Shown one piece after another: positions 24,890 through 34,043 of a stretch of 46,030 nucleotides of DNA; position 1 is the stretch's first letter; every line of letters starts with the position of its first letter. This stretch comes from Muribaculaceae bacterium. Its GTDB lineage: Bacteria > Bacteroidota > Bacteroidia > Bacteroidales > Muribaculaceae. Location of the stretch: contig JAFLTM010000007.1 in assembly GCA_022509225.1 (NCBI GenBank), positions 1 to 46,030 on the forward strand, given 5' to 3'. A model generated the notes under the pieces. It was given only the letters and a program-made list of their open reading frames with translations. It had not been told where the DNA came from and did not search any database. Both the position numbers and the translations under genes were made by a program.

Positions 24890-26236
24890 TTAAATTATTC
24901 CCAAAGAATTAAGGAAAACCAAAAAGATAGCTGACGGACAAATCCATCTCAGGAAGAACACCAACACAGGCGTGAAACCTGAGATGGATTTTTTGTCCCC
25001 CTGCATTTGAGTATTGATGAATTTTCGGCTAACAAACCATCCAACGAAAATAGAACAGAAAAATCCCCCGACAGGTAACAAAATGTTAGACGAGACGTAA
25101 TCAAAAAGGTTGAATATAGTTTTACCAAAAATAGTGAAATCAGACATCGCGCCGAAACTCAAGGCACACAGAATGCCTCCAATCAGAGCTATGGCTGAAG
25201 AAATCAGCGTTGCTTTAAATCTGGATAATTTTTTAACCTCACAAAAGTATGAAATCGATATTTCACTCATAGAAACGGTTGAAGTCAGAGAGGCGAGGAA
25301 CAAGAGGATGAAAAAGAGTGTTGACCATAACATTCCGGCAGGTAGCTGATGGAAAATATTTGGAAGCACCTCAAAAACGAGAGTGGGTCCCGCTTCCGGA
25401 GTAAGACCGAAAGAGAACACTGCCGGGAATATAATGACTCCCGCAAGAATCGCCACCAAAGAATCGAGCATTGCAGTTGTTAGTGCTGTTTGGCCCAGAT
25501 TGCTTTTATTGTTGAAATAAGATGCGTAGGTCATCATACACCCTAATCCCAGACTAAGAGAAAAGAAAGCCTGCCCTAAAGCCCCCAGGAGGACAGAGGG
25601 GGTGATTTGAGAAAAATCGGGAGCAAAGAGATATGTCATTCCTTCCCCAAACCCAGGCATTGTCATGGAATGGATACAAAAAGCCAGAAGCAATAGAAAT
25701 AAAAGGGGCATCAATATGTTGGAGGCTCTCTCGATACCTTTAGTCACGCCCCCGATAAGAATGAAAAAATTGCAGAATAAAAAAATTATTGTCCAAACAA
25801 GGGGACGCCATCCGGTGGTTAGTTCATTAAACTGGTTATGACCGGTTTCGGCAGAGGAAAAATCAAGATTGTTGCATATTGATCCTATACTGTATTCAAT
25901 TGTCCAGCCAGCCACTACCGAATAGAAGCTAAGAATCATCAGAGATGCCAGAATACCGAGAAATCCCAAGAATTTCCAATTTTTACCCGGAGAGAGTTTA
26001 TTGTAGGCGCTGAAAATATTGCTGCGAGTTCCTTTCCCCATTATGAATTCGGCACACAACACCGGCAATCCTAAAATAAAGATAAATAAAAGATAGCACA
26101 TCAGGAAGGCACCCCCTCCATGTATTCCGGCCTCATAAGGGAATCTCCAGATATTGCCCAAGCCCACGGCAGAGCCTACCGTAGCGGCGATTGCCCCGGT
26201 TTTTGTTATAAAAACACTTCTCTCAGATACTGCCAT
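24890..26236 (-). CDS. Neurotransmitter:sodium symporter (NSS) family transporter
   Basis: A 448-residue protein with about 11 hydrophobic segments. The N-terminus carries the NSS signature in TM1: TVGSAVGLGNIWRFPYEAGIHGGGAF (with a break), where GLGN and the unwound helix bind sodium and substrate. PVLCAEFIMGKGTRSN follows in the first intracellular loop. Bacterial homologues (LeuT, MhsT, Tyt1) import amino acids such as leucine, tryptophan or tyrosine with sodium. The substrate here is not predictable. Located at the inner membrane. The gene converges on carB with a 22-base gap and is divergent from the GH53 gene. Confidence 0.93.
   Translation of the reverse strand: MAVSERSVFITKTGAIAATVGSAVGLGNIWRFPYEAGIHGGGAFLMCYLLFIFILGLPVLCAEFIMGKGTRSNIFSAYNKLSPGKNWKFLGFLGILASLMILSFYSVVAGWTIEYSIGSICNNLDFSSAETGHNQFNELTTGWRPLVWTIIFLFCNFFILIGGVTKGIERASNILMPLLFLLLLAFCIHSMTMPGFGEGMTYLFAPDFSQITPSVLLGALGQAFFSLSLGLGCMMTYASYFNNKSNLGQTALTTAMLDSLVAILAGVIIFPAVFSFGLTPEAGPTLVFEVLPNIFHQLPAGMLWSTLFFILLFLASLTSTVSMSEISISYFCEVKKLSRFKATLISSAIALIGGILCALSFGAMSDFTIFGKTIFNLFDYVSSNILLPVGGFFCSIFVGWFVSRKFINTQMQGDKKSISGFTPVLVFFLRWICPSAIFLVFLNSLGII
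24936..24998 (+). terminator. Candidate carB terminator inside convergent NSS gene
   Basis: GGACAAATCCATCTCAGG (24936-24953) pairs with the arm at 24978-24998 (CCTGAGATGGATTT, three extra T, then GTCC), with a 24-base loop. On the plus strand it is about 70 bases after the carB stop and carries a T-run. It lies wholly within the coding 3' end of the NSS transporter on the other strand. Confidence 0.4.
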
Positions 26237-26254
26237 CCTTCTCTAATAAACTTA

Positions 26255-26262
26255 CAAAAGTA
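26255..26262 (-). promoter_or_regulatory. Promoter -7 box for NSS transporter gene
   Basis: TACTTTTG on the minus strand fits TAnnTTTG, 18 bases before the start codon. The -33 region is not recognisable. Confidence 0.4.
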
Positions 26263-26323
26263 TTATTTTCTTCATGATTTTTTATAACTTTATATCATAA
26301 AAATTCATTTAAGAGGTGAAGTG

Positions 26324-27355
26324 ATGAAAAAATTATGTTTAGGGTTGTTGTTGTTCGGTGCGCTAACAATATATGGAGAAGAAAATGAGCCGTTTTGGCT
26401 TGGAGCTGATATTAGCTGGACCATCGAACAGGAATCAAAGGGTATTGTGAATCATGATTCCGAGGGACATCCTATGGAAAACACTGCCCTTATGAAATCG
26501 TTTGGATTAAATGCCATTAGATTGAGAGTGTGGGTCGACAGTGAAACAGGATTCAACACGCCGGAACATGTTTTGGAAATGGCAAGACGTGCCCAAAGTA
26601 ATGGAATGGAGATTATGATAGATTTTCATTATAGCGACAATTGGGCAGATCCGGGACATAACAACAGTCCGAAAAAATGGGAAGGATTGAAAGTCGTTGA
26701 TGTGAAAGGGAAGCTGGCTGAACATACAAGGCAAACACTACAATTGCTTAAGGATAACGGTGTCGATGTAAAGTGGGTGCAGGTTGGAAACGAGACTACC
26801 AACGGAATGATCTGGCCGATGGCAAGGATTCCTGATCATTTTGAAACTTATGTGGAACTCTCAAACGCAGGATACGACGCTGTGAAGGAAGTTTACCCCG
26901 AAGCGATTGTGATAACCCATCTTGATGACGGATATAATAGATTCCTCTATGAGTACATCTTCAATGCCATGCAACGTCTGGGTGGAAAATTTGATGCTAT
27001 AGGAATGAGTGTTTATCCATTCTGGAGCCATCGTGACCAGACAACCAAAGAAGCGGTGACCGATATAATAGATAACATCAATGTAATTTCAAAGGAATTC
27101 AATTGTCCCGTGATCATTGTTGAAACCGGTGCGACGGTATGGAAACCGGAAGAGGGATATGATTTCTTGTCGAGATTGATCACGGCAGCTAAAAATGATA
27201 CGGAAGGACGATGCACCGGTGTATTTTATTGGGAGCCGACAGGCATTTACACGCCATTAGACGACAGCTACGGTCTTGGTGCTTTCGACAGTTTCAAACC
27301 AACAAAAATAATGGATGCTTTCAAAGAAGCAGCCGCCACCAACAAAACGAATTAG
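26324..27355 (+). CDS. Arabinogalactan endo-beta-1,4-galactanase (GH53)
   Basis: A 343-residue secreted glycoside hydrolase of family 53. A signal peptide (MKKLCLGLLLFGALTIYG) precedes a TIM barrel with FWLGADISWTIEQESKG, FGLNAIRLRVWVD and MIDFHYSDNWADPG. The acid/base Glu157 is in VQVGNETTNGM, and the nucleophile Glu267 is in VIIVETGAT. It hydrolyses beta-1,4-galactan side chains of pectin. The start is the ATG at 26324, one codon after an in-frame GTG; GAGGTG (26313-26318) before it is a rare visible Shine-Dalgarno-like site. No SusC/SusD pair or other glycan genes lie nearby. The stop overlaps the stop of the convergent permease gene. Confidence 0.94.
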   Translation: MKKLCLGLLLFGALTIYGEENEPFWLGADISWTIEQESKGIVNHDSEGHPMENTALMKSFGLNAIRLRVWVDSETGFNTPEHVLEMARRAQSNGMEIMIDFHYSDNWADPGHNNSPKKWEGLKVVDVKGKLAEHTRQTLQLLKDNGVDVKWVQVGNETTNGMIWPMARIPDHFETYVELSNAGYDAVKEVYPEAIVITHLDDGYNRFLYEYIFNAMQRLGGKFDAIGMSVYPFWSHRDQTTKEAVTDIIDNINVISKEFNCPVIIVETGATVWKPEEGYDFLSRLITAAKNDTEGRCTGVFYWEPTGIYTPLDDSYGLGAFDSFKPTKIMDAFKEAAATNKTN

Positions 27356-28545
27356 CCTAAATTCCAGATTTTGTTCAGGTGATTGCGGATTATAACCACG
27401 TTTATCACATCCACAACGATGAAATAAATGAGGGCTGCTCCTAACATGAAAAGCACATTGCCATTGCCAAGGCCTAAAGAATCCAAAGAATCTTTCCAAA
27501 TCAGACGACACAAGAAACTTAATCCCACTGACACTATAGTAATACAGGCATTTATTTTAATTACAGTTTCTTCATAGAATCTCGCGGCCTGATTCGGAGA
27601 ATAACCTAAAAGGATCAGGTTCCTTAACATTGGCCTGCTTTTCTGAAGCAATAAGAAAATGCTTAAAATCAAAATAAAGAGAGAGAGGAGGCAAATGACG
27701 AGACCTGTAGCCGTGACTACACCTGAAACGATTCCCATGAATCTGGAAATCTTGGAATCGGTTTCCTTGTCGCCTGCAATTTCAAGGTTATTATCCCTGA
27801 TATATTTTTCAGAGTCAGAAGGGTTCAGCTTGTCGATTTTAATTATCAGACGGGCAGTTTCCTCTTTGTAATCGTTTGAAAAGTTTGCATTTGCCCATTC
27901 CATAAAATCCTGTGGAACAGCAATGGTATTAAGCCGTGAAGAAAAGCCCACTACTCCGGCATTCATGACAAGTGACTTGCCGTTTTTGCCTGTCACATAA
28001 AGTTTTAATGGGATAGTGCTTATTATATCCTCACTTATTTGTGGCAGACCTTGAGGAATTGCAAACCCAAAATTATAAAGGGCAAGATAATCTTTGTTCA
28101 AGACTATGGGCACAAAATTTGAGGAAGGGTCAAACCCCCAGGAAGCAGGTTTTGAGTCAAAAAAATCGTCGGGCACGGATTCAAAAAATAGGAATGACGA
28201 CATTCCTCTTCCACCCATGTTTATGGTAGCATTAACTGAAAAGTCGGCGGTGGTGAATCTTCCTATATTCTTGACCCAAGGCTGCGATGACAGATCTTTG
28301 ATCTCTTCTTCAGAAAAGTTTACAGGATCTAAATTGACACCGGTCACTTTTTTTGATACAACGATGTAATCGTCAGAAAAGAATTGATCCTGGTCTGTTT
28401 GATGATGTCTGCTGTCGCAATAAAAAAGAATTCCGCTTAGTATTACTGTCAGACCTATGATATTGGCAAGGGAATATCCCGTGAGTTGACCCTTTGAGAT
28501 ATTCTTTTTAAGCAGAATTGCAATTCCGGACCTTATCTTTTTCAT
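27352..28545 (-). CDS. ABC transporter permease, FtsX/MacB-like
   Basis: A 397-residue membrane protein: one TM helix near the N-terminus (about residues 22-42), a large periplasmic domain (residues 45-275), then three C-terminal helices (TGLVICLLSLFILILSIFLLL, INACITIVSVGLSFLC and FMLGAALIYFIVVDVINVV). This 1+3 topology with a big extracytoplasmic insert is that of FtsX/MacB/LolC permeases, though the sequence is divergent. It is translationally coupled (ATGA overlap, 28542-28545) to the ATPase gene. Probable roles are lipoprotein release, mechanotransmission or peptide export, but the cargo is unknown. Its stop overlaps that of GH53. Confidence 0.78.
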   Translation of the reverse strand: MKKIRSGIAILLKKNISKGQLTGYSLANIIGLTVILSGILFYCDSRHHQTDQDQFFSDDYIVVSKKVTGVNLDPVNFSEEEIKDLSSQPWVKNIGRFTTADFSVNATINMGGRGMSSFLFFESVPDDFFDSKPASWGFDPSSNFVPIVLNKDYLALYNFGFAIPQGLPQISEDIISTIPLKLYVTGKNGKSLVMNAGVVGFSSRLNTIAVPQDFMEWANANFSNDYKEETARLIIKIDKLNPSDSEKYIRDNNLEIAGDKETDSKISRFMGIVSGVVTATGLVICLLSLFILILSIFLLLQKSRPMLRNLILLGYSPNQAARFYEETVIKINACITIVSVGLSFLCRLIWKDSLDSLGLGNGNVLFMLGAALIYFIVVDVINVVIIRNHLNKIWNLG

Positions 28546-29207
28546 AGATTTACGAATTGCGGTGAGTCAAGCAACAAATGGTTGCCCACGGAAGTGGTTA
28601 TGATGCCTGCATTATTTTTTTTGGCTTCCGAATCAACTAACTCTGCCACGATTTTATTGTTGGTTTCATCCAGATGGCTAACAGGCTCATCAAGAAAAAT
28701 AAAATCGAAAGGTTGACATAGGGTTCTCACTATTGCAACCCTTTGTTGCTGTCCGATACTTAATTTTGCAACCGGTGTATTCAATTTGTCAGCTACACCT
28801 AAGTCAGTTAGCATACCCTCAATTTCTTTTACGGTTTTCCATCCTGAGAGATTATTTTTCAATTGAATGTTATCTAAAACCGTCAGTTCCGGAAAAAGTC
28901 TCATTTCCTGTGGCAACAACGCTATATGTCTCCTTCTAATCTCACACCATTCAGGAATTGTGAAATCTTTAATATTAGTCCTATTAAAAAGAATTTTTCC
29001 GACATAGTCTGCTCGGTTCCCATATATGAAACTTAATAATGAAGACTTTCCTCCTCCGGATTCAGAATGAATGCAGAGCTTGCACCCTTTCTCGATTGAG
29101 AAGGCGGCGACATCCCAAATTTTTGATTCTTTAATCGGGATAGATCCTTCCATCCCGACAAAGACAGAAGGGAGGAGTCGTTCAAATGTTATTCTTTCTA
29201 TGTTCAA
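28542..29207 (-). CDS. ABC transporter ATP-binding protein with variant motifs
   Basis: A 221-residue nucleotide-binding subunit. Walker A is SESGGGKSSL (first Gly replaced by Ser), the Q-loop is LLPQEMRLFPELTVLDNI, the signature is LSIGQQQR instead of LSGGQ, and Walker B is FIFLDEPVSHLD. The usual switch His is not obvious (GIITTSVGNHL). The start is a TTG at 29207, giving an N-terminus (ITFERLLPSVF) resembling a Bacteroidota-specific ATPase group I recall with SGxGKSSL and FGQQQR motifs. An internal ATG at 29153 is the alternative. It pairs with the overlapping permease gene downstream. Confidence 0.85.
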   Translation of the reverse strand: MNIERITFERLLPSVFVGMEGSIPIKESKIWDVAAFSIEKGCKLCIHSESGGGKSSLLSFIYGNRADYVGKILFNRTNIKDFTIPEWCEIRRRHIALLPQEMRLFPELTVLDNIQLKNNLSGWKTVKEIEGMLTDLGVADKLNTPVAKLSIGQQQRVAIVRTLCQPFDFIFLDEPVSHLDETNNKIVAELVDSEAKKNNAGIITTSVGNHLLLDSPQFVNL

Positions 29208-29288
29208 AGATTCAGAATATTGGATAATTCGATTTTATTGGAAACAGAGGCTGAATACAAAAGATGAATAAAAGAGGTTTTGCGGTTA

Positions 29289-31316
29289 TCAATAGCCTAA
29301 TGTCTTGAAATCCTTGCTCAGTCTTAACATCTGTTGGGGATAATCCTCAGTGTAACTTAAAGTTACATCAACAATTTCACCGTTGTCATTATAGATGGGA
29401 GTAAGCTCGGGATTAATAAATCCTCTGTAGGGAGGTATGTCAAGTGAATCGAATCTTTTCAGTACTTCCGCATGGAGTTGTGGATCTACCTTAACGGCAT
29501 ATTTATTAATAATGTCGGCACCTGCCTGATAGTCTCCTTCACTTTTTATTCTTTGAATTTCTGCAAGCAGCCGGCCTATGAGCCCGCGCATTTTTTTGTA
29601 GTCATTGATTTTTACAAATGTTTTACCATTCTTTTTAACCAACTCCACAACTTTCTCTTTTTTGCCATTATCCAGAAGCCATGCTGCAATTAACTGGCGG
29701 TTTCTCATGTGTGCCTCTTCGATATCTTTACCCGGCTCGATTCTGTTTAATTGGGTCATAAGTCCGTTGAGCATATATTTGTAATACTCGGCCTTGTAAG
29801 CGTCAGGATTATCAAGGATACCCAATTCAATAAGCTTTGGATCGGCGAGATAATACAAGGCAAAAAGATCGGCACGAGCTTCTTCAAGTGCTGAACCGTT
29901 CTCTTTCAAGGCATCAGGATCTACTCCGGGTAAAAGTCTGCCCGAAGCATGACCAAGACATTCATGGAGGTCGGTGTGAAGCATATCGGTGATATAAAGA
30001 TAATCTTCCATAAGCTTACGTGTGGGAGCATCTATAACAAACTCTTCATTGAAACCGTTTCCATGAGAAGCCATTTCATAAGCTTCTGTTATATTTTCGA
30101 TTGTCACTGATTTAGATCCATGTGCAGCCCTGATCCAGTTGGCATTAGGCAGGTTTATGCCAATGGCGGTTGATGGGAAGGCATCACCGGCAAGCATTGC
30201 TGCATTGATAACTTTGGCTGATACACCTTTCACCTTATCTTTTTTGAAGCGTGAATCCACAGGGGAATTGTCTTCAAAATATTGTGCGTTCGATGCGATG
30301 GTTTCAGTCCGTTTGGTGGATTTTTCATTTTTGAAATTCACATTAGATTCCCATGAACCGGTCATTCCCAACGGATCGCCATAACTTTCAATAAAACCGT
30401 TTATGAAATCTATGTCTGAATTAGAGTCTTCCGCCCAAAGGATAGAATACTCGTCAAAAAGTTTCAGGTTTCCGGTTATATAATAATCTATCAGTTTTGT
30501 TATATATGCTTTTTGAGCTTCATTTTCAGCAACATTTTTAGCCATATCAAGCCAATAGATTATTTGAGAGATTGCATCCCCATACAGGCCGTTAAGATGA
30601 TAGACATCTTCCTTTATCTTGCCATTTTCTTTTATCACCTTTGAGTTGAGACCGTAGGAAACGGGAGTTGGGTCATCCGGATTTTTAAGGGCGTTGTAAT
30701 AATCCTCCACCTCCTTTTGTGTGATTCCATCACCATAAAGATTAGAGGCAGAATTAAGCACAAGGTCTTTGGAACCGTCTTGAAACACTCGTTTCGGCAT
30801 CACAGTGGGGTCAAAGATTACAGGGAATAGTGTGGCGATAAGATCTTCTCTTGTTTGCCCCGGATTCAAAGGTAACTGTGTATCCGGGAGCCCGGCGACC
30901 TGTTCTTCAAAAAATGCCTGAGAAAATTCCGGTTTGAATTTATCTGTTGAATAATGGTGATGTATTCCGTTGCCGAACCAGACCTGTTTCAGATATTTTT
31001 CAAAATTCTTATAATCATTTGAAGTCTTGTCGCCTGAATAATTGGTATAGATATTTTCCAGGAGTTTCCTTATCTGCAGATTATATTTCCCGTTCTGGTC
31101 CCATATTATGTCTCTCCCTGCTTGTGCAGCCTGCGACAGATAGTAAACCATAATTCTTTGTTGAGGTGTGAGTCTGTCGAATTCTGGCACTTCATAGCGA
31201 AGGACCTCGATATCCGCAAAACGGTCGACATGATAGTTAAAGTTTTTATCAACCACGGCATTGGCGTTTGAAAAGACTAAACTTGCCAACATAACAGATG
31301 TTAATTTTATATTCAT
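29289..31316 (-). CDS. Dipeptidyl-peptidase III (peptidase family M49), exported
   Basis: A 675-residue zinc exopeptidase. The family signature HECLGH occurs at residues 451-456, and the third zinc ligand is in EEARADLFALY. A signal peptide (MNIKLTSVMLASLVFSNANA) indicates export, as in other Bacteroidales DPP III. It removes dipeptides from the N-terminus of short peptides, fitting a peptide-scavenging lifestyle alongside the tricorn-like protease. It is the last gene of the M23-dxr-rseP-rlmI-DPP III run, 11 bases after rlmI, though function gives no obvious link to those genes. Confidence 0.94.
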   Translation of the reverse strand: MNIKLTSVMLASLVFSNANAVVDKNFNYHVDRFADIEVLRYEVPEFDRLTPQQRIMVYYLSQAAQAGRDIIWDQNGKYNLQIRKLLENIYTNYSGDKTSNDYKNFEKYLKQVWFGNGIHHHYSTDKFKPEFSQAFFEEQVAGLPDTQLPLNPGQTREDLIATLFPVIFDPTVMPKRVFQDGSKDLVLNSASNLYGDGITQKEVEDYYNALKNPDDPTPVSYGLNSKVIKENGKIKEDVYHLNGLYGDAISQIIYWLDMAKNVAENEAQKAYITKLIDYYITGNLKLFDEYSILWAEDSNSDIDFINGFIESYGDPLGMTGSWESNVNFKNEKSTKRTETIASNAQYFEDNSPVDSRFKKDKVKGVSAKVINAAMLAGDAFPSTAIGINLPNANWIRAAHGSKSVTIENITEAYEMASHGNGFNEEFVIDAPTRKLMEDYLYITDMLHTDLHECLGHASGRLLPGVDPDALKENGSALEEARADLFALYYLADPKLIELGILDNPDAYKAEYYKYMLNGLMTQLNRIEPGKDIEEAHMRNRQLIAAWLLDNGKKEKVVELVKKNGKTFVKINDYKKMRGLIGRLLAEIQRIKSEGDYQAGADIINKYAVKVDPQLHAEVLKRFDSLDIPPYRGFINPELTPIYNDNGEIVDVTLSYTEDYPQQMLRLSKDFKTLGY

Positions 31317-31327
31317 AGTTTTATCAT

Positions 31328-32506
31328 TTATTCCACATAGAGCACCAATCCCTTAAGATATTCTCCCTCCGGATGTGCGATATCGACAGGATGGTCGGCA
31401 GGTTGGGTCAACTGGTGAAGTATCCTCACTTTCCTTCCCGCCTGTATGGCGGCCGTAAAGACTGCCATCCTGAACATATCTTTTGTAATTGCCTGAGAAC
31501 AGGAGAAGGAGAATATTGTCCCCCCTTTCTTTATTTTTTGGAAAGCTTTGTAGTTCAATTTCCTGTAGCCAATAAGTCCGTTCTTGATTGTGCCACGATG
31601 TTTTGCAAATGCTGGAGGATCCAGGATAATAAGATCATATTGGCCTAAAAGCACATTATCCAGAAACTTGAATGCATCCTCAGTGAATGTGGAGTGACGA
31701 TCATCGCCGGGGAAATTGATTTTAATATTTGCCTCTGTAATAGCGGTGGCTTTTGCAGATGAGTCAACGGAATCAACCCTCAATGCACCTCCGCGCATGG
31801 CATAGACGGAAAACCCACCTGTATAGCAAAACATATTCAAAACATTTTTTTGTTTTGCATATTTTTCAAGCAACATTCTGTTTTCCCGCTGGTCAATAAA
31901 AAAACCTGTTTTTTGACCCTTTAACCAGTCGATATTGAAAACCAAACCGTTTTCAACCGCTTCACCGCCGTTAAAGTTTCCTATCAGATAGTCGTTGCGT
32001 GGATCAAGATTAGCCTTGTAGGGCAAAGTCGTGTCACTTTTATAATAGACATTTCTTATGCCCGCATGAGGAATGTTAACCAATGCCTCCGCAATTTTGT
32101 ATCTTTCAAAATGCATGCCGGCAGAGTGTGCCTGAATAACGGCTGTGTCTCCATAAATATCTACAACCAGTCCCGGAAGGAAATCCCCCTCCCCGTGAAC
32201 AAGTCTGTAGCAATTGTTGTCTTCTCGAATAAGATTTAAATTTTCCCTTAAATTAAAGGCATTGCAGATACGCTCATATAAAAGATTTTCAGCCATTGGT
32301 TTAGCTCCGAAATCCAGGATTCTGACGGCTATACTGCCAATCTGGTAATGTCCGGTTGCGATCTTTTGTCCGGAGGCGTCGAAAACCTCTACGAGATCTC
32401 CCTCTTCGATTCCTTCGTCAGCCTTAGCTATGGCACCTGAAAAAATCCAGGGATGGTTCCGTTGTATGGATTCCTGCTTGTTTGGTTTTAAAAAAACTTT
32501 TTTCAT
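31328..32506 (-). CDS. rlmI: Class I SAM-dependent rRNA methyltransferase, RlmI-like
   Basis: A 392-residue protein. An N-terminal PUA domain (FLKPNKQESIQRNHPWIFSG, EGDLVEVFDASGQKIATGHY) is followed by an EEHEH-type middle domain and a Rossmann methyltransferase domain with LNMFCYTGGFSVYAMRGGA (SAM site) and LIILDPPAFAKHRG (catalytic DPPAF loop). FSCSQAI near the C-terminus is the expected Cys-containing motif. The E. coli homologue RlmI methylates C1962 of 23S rRNA at position 5. It lies 16 bases downstream of rseP in the same operon. Confidence 0.9.
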   Translation of the reverse strand: MKKVFLKPNKQESIQRNHPWIFSGAIAKADEGIEEGDLVEVFDASGQKIATGHYQIGSIAVRILDFGAKPMAENLLYERICNAFNLRENLNLIREDNNCYRLVHGEGDFLPGLVVDIYGDTAVIQAHSAGMHFERYKIAEALVNIPHAGIRNVYYKSDTTLPYKANLDPRNDYLIGNFNGGEAVENGLVFNIDWLKGQKTGFFIDQRENRMLLEKYAKQKNVLNMFCYTGGFSVYAMRGGALRVDSVDSSAKATAITEANIKINFPGDDRHSTFTEDAFKFLDNVLLGQYDLIILDPPAFAKHRGTIKNGLIGYRKLNYKAFQKIKKGGTIFSFSCSQAITKDMFRMAVFTAAIQAGRKVRILHQLTQPADHPVDIAHPEGEYLKGLVLYVE

Positions 32507-32522
32507 CTAATCCCCGTGATTT

Positions 32523-33977
32523 TTATTTGAAGAGTCTGACAATGTCCATTCCGTTGGCATAAATGAGAAGAATAATCAGAAGGCTCATACCTATCATTTG
32601 GGCATATTCCAGAAATTTGTCAGATGGTTTCCTGCCTGTCACCACTTCATAGAGAAGGAACAAGACATGGCCACCGTCTAAGGCCGGGATAGGCAGGATA
32701 TTCATGAAGGCGAGTGCCACAGATAAAAAGGCGGCAATGTTCCAGAAGGCAATCCAGTCCCACTTTTCGGGAAAAATTGCACCTATCGATCCGAAACCTC
32801 CCACACTTTTGGCCCCCTCTTTTGTGAATACAAGTTTCATGGATGATGCGTAGGAAGAGAGTCTTTCTGTTCCCATGGAGATGCCTTTAGGCACCGATGA
32901 CAAAAGTGAATATTTGATTTCCTTTGAGTTATAGAAAGCCGACGGATCAATCTCGAGAGCAACCCCCATCTTGGAATTAGCAGAGAGTTCAACAGGGATT
33001 GTAAGGGTGTCGGATGCTTCTTTTGAAACCCTTAGAACTTTCAGATTAACCGTTGCATTCTCATGCCCCATCAATTCGGTCATAAACTTATCGAGAGAGG
33101 GAGTGGAGACTGAATCTATGGCAAGAATCTCATCCCCGGCTTTGATGCCCGCTTTATCGGCCCCTTCCCCTTTGACCACCTGAGTGATACGGGTTGGTAT
33201 CCTATAGGTCATGAAAGCAATTGTGGCAGTGTCACTTTTTGCCTCCCTATCCAATGCAAAGATGAAATTTTCGGGTATCTTGATGTCAACGGTGTCTTTG
33301 CCGTGCCTAAGGACTGTCACGGTAGATGCCTGTACCATTTTCATCCGTGCATCGTTTGGATTATCCAAAGGTTCTCCATCTGCCATAAGAGGTATGTCGC
33401 CGTCCTGGAAGCCTATTTTTTTAGCCTCCCCGGAATAAGCCATTCCCAACCTTGCGTCTTGGAAAGGAACGTATTTTTCACCTGTTGCATAAACGATTCC
33501 GGCATAAATCAAAATAGCAAGCAAAAAATTAAACAAAACTCCGGCAATCATTATCAATAAGCGTTGCCATGCCGGTTTAGACCTGAATTCCCATGGTTGA
33601 GCCGGCTTTTTCATCTGTTCGGTATCCATTGATTCATCAATCATACCTGAAATCTTGCAATAACCTCCTAAGGGAAGCCATCCTATGCCGTATTCGGTAT
33701 CACCCCAAAAACTTTTTTTAGCGGATGACTCACTTTGTTCCCGGGTTGATTCTTCTTTTATTTCTCCGGCTTCAATAGATTTTGATTTCCCCAACCCTCC
33801 GATATATTTCTTTGGTTTCCATTTAAAAAGCTCAGTCCAAGGATTGAAAAAGATATAGAATTTTTCAACTTTGACCCCAAACAGACGGGCAAAAAGAAAA
33901 TGACCGAATTCATGTATTATCACAAGTATGGCAAATGCCAGAATCAATTGTGTCGCTTTTATTAAAAAAGTATCCAT
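32523..33977 (-). CDS. rseP: Site-2 intramembrane zinc metalloprotease RseP (M50)
   Basis: A 484-residue membrane protease. HEFGH (residues 22-26) in the first helix binds zinc, and PALDGGH near the C-terminus supplies the Asp ligand (NILPIPALDGG). One or two PDZ domains lie between (GADKAGIKAGDEILAIDSV). The N-terminal cytoplasmic loop carries an extra Lys/Glu/Ser-rich insert (about residues 55-90), longer than in E. coli, before GIGWLPLGGYCKI. RseP cuts transmembrane anti-sigma factors and signal peptide remnants. It is placed between dxr and rlmI, the usual Bacteroidota order dxr-rseP. Confidence 0.95.
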   Translation of the reverse strand: MDTFLIKATQLILAFAILVIIHEFGHFLFARLFGVKVEKFYIFFNPWTELFKWKPKKYIGGLGKSKSIEAGEIKEESTREQSESSAKKSFWGDTEYGIGWLPLGGYCKISGMIDESMDTEQMKKPAQPWEFRSKPAWQRLLIMIAGVLFNFLLAILIYAGIVYATGEKYVPFQDARLGMAYSGEAKKIGFQDGDIPLMADGEPLDNPNDARMKMVQASTVTVLRHGKDTVDIKIPENFIFALDREAKSDTATIAFMTYRIPTRITQVVKGEGADKAGIKAGDEILAIDSVSTPSLDKFMTELMGHENATVNLKVLRVSKEASDTLTIPVELSANSKMGVALEIDPSAFYNSKEIKYSLLSSVPKGISMGTERLSSYASSMKLVFTKEGAKSVGGFGSIGAIFPEKWDWIAFWNIAAFLSVALAFMNILPIPALDGGHVLFLLYEVVTGRKPSDKFLEYAQMIGMSLLIILLIYANGMDIVRLFK

Positions 33978-34043
33978 AAGGGATTTTTCAGTTCGAGTTC
34001 AATTTTTTGTCAATATAATGATATAACGGGAAATTTAAACTTT

